DNA from: Eutypa lata
Lineage: Eukaryota > Ascomycota > Sordariomycetes > Xylariales > Diatrypaceae
Assembly: GCA_022661535.1 (NCBI GenBank)
Contig: JAKULF010000005.1
Span: forward strand, 1,488,001 to 1,552,000
Reading direction: 5' to 3'
DNA: 64,000 nt
In this document: piece after piece, positions 60,406 to 64,000 of the stretch
Position numbering within the stretch: the first letter of the stretch is position 1
Layout: each line of letters begins with the position of its first letter
Notes under the pieces: generated by a model
The model's database searches: none
What the model was told of the DNA's origin: nothing
Seen by the model: only the letters and a program-made list of their open reading frames with translations
Made by a program: the position numbers and the translations under genes

Positions 60406-62629
60406 ATGTGGAATGACGAGGAAGACAACAATCCCTACGGCACTAGCTTTGACCGCCGGGATTCAATAACATCTTCATCTGCAAATCCTACCTCACCAAG
60501 CTGTAAGTCTCTGGCATACCTATATATCTTTTGTGCTTTCCTAGGCTATAAGGTGCTGCGCATACATTTGCTACATGATGTGGAACTCAATGGAATCGAT
60601 TGCTTTAGGCAGTCCTCCTCGTGCTGCTGAAGCTGAAGCTGAAGCTGAGGCTGATTGGGAAATTCTAGACCAGCAGCGCTTTACTGCGCCCGATACCCCA
60701 TCTTCTACAAGCGAAGATGCGCCACCCCCTCGGACTTACCAACGACACTCCGGCGATACGGATAGCGAAGAGGACTATGAAGCCAGCGTTCGCGGCCTGC
60801 AAGTGCCAAGACGGAAACCCGGGGGCTACGACAGTCGGATCGAGCAAATACTCTACGAGAATCCAGAGCTTCCTATCTTGATAACGGATGCGGGAAAGAG
60901 CTTGGAGACTGGTGGTAGATACATCGTCTACACTATCAGAACAGGGGTACGGTCGTAACTATATCATGGCTTATGATTATATTTTTGCTCATGATTTATT
61001 TTAGGATCTCGAAGTTCGTCGCAGATACTCAGAGTTCGCCTCGTTGCGTGATGCTCTGACTAGACTTCACCCAACTCTTATCATCCCGCCGATTCCTGAG
61101 AAGCATACTATGGCCGACTACGCCGCAAACCCGACGAACGCAAAACAGGATCAGCAGATCATTGACTTGCGGAAGCGTATGCTGGCTGTCTTCCTGAACC
61201 GCTGTCGGCGTATGGACGAAGTCCGAGAAGATGGCGTATTATGGAGATTTCTGGATCCAAATGCTAGCTGGGTATGCCCTTGCGCAAAATATACTTGTTC
61301 GTATATATTGATATCTAACTGTCTTACAGAGTGAAGTTTTACATTCGCATCCGATTTCGTCTATACCCAAATTAGTTATCAAAGCGCCACCTCTGGATCC
61401 AGCCAACCCTACGCCCGCGCATTCGTATCTTCCCACCCCCTCTTCATCTGCCAAGTTGAAGGCCCCCGTCAACCAGCCTCCTGCTCCAGTCTTTGATAGT
61501 ACTCAGACTATTGCATCTCAGGTGCTTCGCCGTTTCCCCCCTGATGCTCATGGCTTGACCGAGCAGGAACTAGACCCCTACTTCATTGCTTTCGAATCAT
61601 CCATTAAGGAACTGGAGAATTTGTTGGCGGGGCCAATGGAGAAGGTGAACCGCCGTACGCTCAATCATCTAACTTCTCTAGCATCGGATCTTGCAGATTT
61701 GGGTTCTAAATACAATGCGTTTGCCCTTTCTGAGCAATCACCATCTCTGGCTGCAGCTATTGAGCGTGTTGGACAGGCGGCCGACTCGTCCTATATCGCA
61801 ACAGAGGAACTGTCAAGTTCTTTAGGCGCGAGCTTTGCAGAACCCATGCGTGAGAATGCGCAGTTCGCAGGTGTGGTTCGCAATGTACTCCGCTATAGAG
61901 TTCAAAAGCGGGTCCAGCAGGAAATGACGAACGACGAACTCCTCAAGAAGAAGGCTCTTTTAGAACAGTTAGAGCGGAGTGAAGCTGAGGCGAGACGGAT
62001 AGACCAGTATCTGAGTAGTAGCCAGCAAATTGGGAGCCCCCGACGAGTCTCACCACCAAGACGATCTTCTAGTATGAAGGAACACTCAACGCAGCATCAT
62101 AGGGAGGGCAGCGGAGAGGATACCGCATCGATCGACTCGGATTTCCCCCCGACCCACGGCGACTTCTCGGCTGCACCGTCAGCACGAGTTGGCGCCCCAG
62201 AGCGGTCACCACCCACCCCGTCACATAAGAAGGCGCCTAGCGGTAATTCTATCACTAACAAGATCTTCGGACCTATCCGACACGCAATTCAAGGCGTTGC
62301 TGATGTGGACCCTGAGCGAACCCGTCGCGACACGATTGGGAAGACACGAGAAAGCATCGAGCAGCTGGAGCAGGCTCAAGTTGCGGCGGCACAAGACGTT
62401 AAGGATGCTAGTGCTAGTATCTTGAAAGATTTGAAGAGATTCCAGGGCGAGAAAGAAGATGACTTGAAGCGGTACATGGTAAGTTTTCTTAATAACTACA
62501 TCCTTAACACTATAAGCTAACACGTACAAAAAGCTTGCGTACGCCAAGAGCCAAATCGAGTGGGCGAGGAAGAACAAGGAGACCTGGGAAGAGGCGAAGG
62601 CGGAAATCGAGAAGATTGACGAGACATAG
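60406..62629 (+). CDS. snx41: sorting nexin Snx41 (PX-BAR)
   Basis: Five exons, 60406-60502, 60609-60946, 61005-61271, 61330-62478 and 62534-62629, join in phase (648 residues). The first exon ATG gives MWNDEEDNNPYGTSFDRRDS, characteristic of Snx41. An Ala/Glu-rich linker precedes a PX domain (LPILITDAGKSLE, YIVYTIRTG then DLEVRRRYSEFASLRDAL, LIIPPIPEKH, RKRMLAVFLNRC). The RRYSEF arginine and PPIPEK lysine are the phosphoinositide-contacting residues. The C-terminal half is a helical BAR-like region (LNHLTSLASDLADLGSKYNAFAL, then LRYRVQKRVQQEM and KKKALLEQLERSEAEARRI), interrupted by a Ser/Pro-rich disordered insert. It acts in endosomal retrieval and, with Snx4/Atg24, in selective autophagy. 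Distinction from Atg20 rests on the N terminus. Confidence 0.9.
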
Positions 62630-63195
62630 GGCGCTATAGAACATAACATCGCGGTCACTAATTTGACCAAGCACTATAAGTCGCCATAGGCGCGAATCTC
62701 AGCTCTGAGTCGATAGGGTAAACCGGCTTAGAGACGTATATTATAGTGCCTGGGGCATGATGCGAACAAAATACTCCATAGTGTTATAGCTCATGCGAAT
62801 GGATAAATAAACCATTATGACGAAGCATGGTTGAGTGCCTCAATCTAATGAATCCTTTATTTGATATATCTTTACACCTACGCGAATATACCCTCCCCCA
62901 TTACCTCTGTGTTAATTAACATTCAGAACAGACCACGGACTCCTATCCTAGCCCAATGCAGGTAGGTAAGTAGGTACCTATCTTTCCACTTTGCCTCTCC
63001 GAGATTCCCATTTGCTGTTGATAATTATTATGCCCACCGCATAGAAAGAGGGGTTGGGCGCGACAGGAAAATCAGACCTTCCTCCGATTCGCCTCAGCTA
63101 AGCCAACGCACAACCCAGCCCACCAGCCATCGAATCTACCTACACACGTACTCGAGAAAATTATAGGTTAGTACGTATAGTTAGGTACTACCCAT
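62630..63195. other. convergent 3' intergenic region
   Basis: SNX41 and the V-ATPase subunit gene converge here. No other feature seen. Confidence 0.5.
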
Positions 63196-64000
63196 CTAAT
63201 ATAGGCATTCGGTGACGTTCTGCCTCGACTTGGTCAGCATGAGGATACTGACGATGACCCCGTAGAGGCCCAGGACCTCGGCAAAGATCAGAATCAGCAC
63301 CATGCCGATGTACAGGCGTGGTTGCTGCGTGCTGGCTCGGACTAGTTTGGGTGAAGTAGGTAGGGGTTACGTCAGCCCGTGTGCATTTTAGTTATTGGTA
63401 TTTGACTTTTTCTTTTCCCTCTTTAAATTATCAAGGGGTCCGTCCGTTCGTGATGGTTGGATGGATGGATGGCGTGATAGATAAGTAAGTAGGTAGCCAG
63501 CCCCGTCCCGTCGACTGGCCCCGCCCCCGCCTTCCGTTCACTTCGCTTCGCTTCGCTTTTCCCTCTTGAGCTCGTATTATTATGATTGGGAGGCCGTAAA
63601 CGTACGGTAAGGCGGGCGTGAGGTGGTACATACGTAAGGCAAGGCAAGTGGGCGGGGATACGATCGTGAAATTACGGGACATGGGAACCCAAATGAAAGG
63701 GAAAGAAGGGGGGGGGAAAGAGAAATTTGAAATGAGAGGGAAAGGAAGGAAAGGGAAAGGGAAGCGCCGCCGGGACAACCGGAACGAAACCCACCCTTTC
63801 CCTCCTCCCACTCAACTCAAACTCAAAACCAAAAACTCACTCACCGCCAGCATCCCCCACGATCCCGATAGCGAACCCGGCCGCTAGCCCGCAGAGCCCG
63901 ACGCTGACGCCGGCCCCGAACTGCAGGAACCCCTGGTGCAGCGGCATCTTCTCCACGAGGTCCCCCGAGATGATGACGCTGGACACGAGGCCGTAGATGG
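63196..64000 (-). CDS. V-ATPase proteolipid subunit (c or c'), C-terminal part; runs off the right edge
   Basis: Exons 64000-63845 (open at the window end) and 63341-63196 are joined in phase (GCG|GTGAGT...AACTAG|TC). The visible part reads [20 protein letters not shown], then [20 protein letters not shown] and [19 protein letters not shown], then [20 protein letters not shown]. The glutamate in [12 protein letters not shown] is the proton-carrying residue of the fourth helix. The SGDL..KMPL loop and VRAS resemble the c' (Vma11) subunit more than Vma3, but this is from memory and needs alignment. The protein is a rotor-ring component of the vacuolar proton pump. The intron is about 503 nt, long for a fungus, and contains G/A-rich simple sequence. 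Confidence 0.85.
63342..63844 (-). other. long (503-nt) intron of the V-ATPase subunit gene
   Basis: The donor GTGAGT (complement of 63839-63844) and acceptor AACTAG (complement of 63342-63347) preserve phase. The interior is purine/pyrimidine-biased, with a GAAGCGAAGC-like run and poly-G; the frames inside it are low complexity. Confidence 0.7.

Overview
The window looks like nuclear DNA of a filamentous ascomycete (Pezizomycotina, probably Sordariomycetes; no closer placement is possible from sequence alone). The evidence is the gene content (JSN1-type PUF protein, VPS18, SNX41, LaeA-like methyltransferase), short introns of about 48-130 nt with GT..AG ends and CTAAC/CTGAC branch sites, wide microsatellite-rich spacers, and two AT-saturated blocks with the mutation pattern of repeat-induced point mutation (RIP).

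Layout. 1-3548 (+) is a 5'-truncated PUF/RRM gene. 3549-9039 is a gene-free, microsatellite-rich spacer. 9040-25725 holds five minus-strand genes: a two-PHD Rco1-like protein, a degenerate aminopeptidase-fold PA2G4/Cdb4-like protein, a SNF5-family remodeller subunit, a RING-YEATS protein and a GNAT acetyltransferase. 28136-28783 is an orphan gene. 28801-32217 and 40240-43692 are two full-length, inverted, heavily RIPped copies of one terminal-inverted-repeat transposon of about 3.4 kb. They bracket about 8 kb of host DNA carrying a truncated 2EXR-like gene, VPS18 and a LaeA-like methyltransferase. 43.7-46 kb is a graveyard of MITE-like elements and a degenerate minisatellite. 46067-51839 carries a divergent accessory pair: a DUF7708-type (NLR-N-terminal-like) gene and an AAA+ ATPase whose two apparent ORFs are joined by a 48-nt intron. 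53687-59291 carries a UDP-glucose 4,6-dehydratase and a divergent SLC35-type nucleotide-sugar/triose-phosphate transporter. 60406-62629 is SNX41. 63196-64000 is the C-terminal half of a V-ATPase proteolipid.

Functional themes. There is a chromatin block (Rco1-like, SNF5, RING-YEATS), an endolysosomal set (VPS18, SNX41, V-ATPase c/c'), and an accessory island (transposons, DUF7708 and AAA+ pair). The most unusual region is 28.1-52 kb. There, inverted RIPped transposons isolate a segment with an essential trafficking gene, a transposon end supplies the 3' end of a coding sequence, and a candidate NLR-like/AAA+ pair sits beside the repeats. Exon boundaries were derived by hand from splice motifs and reading phase; no database search was possible.
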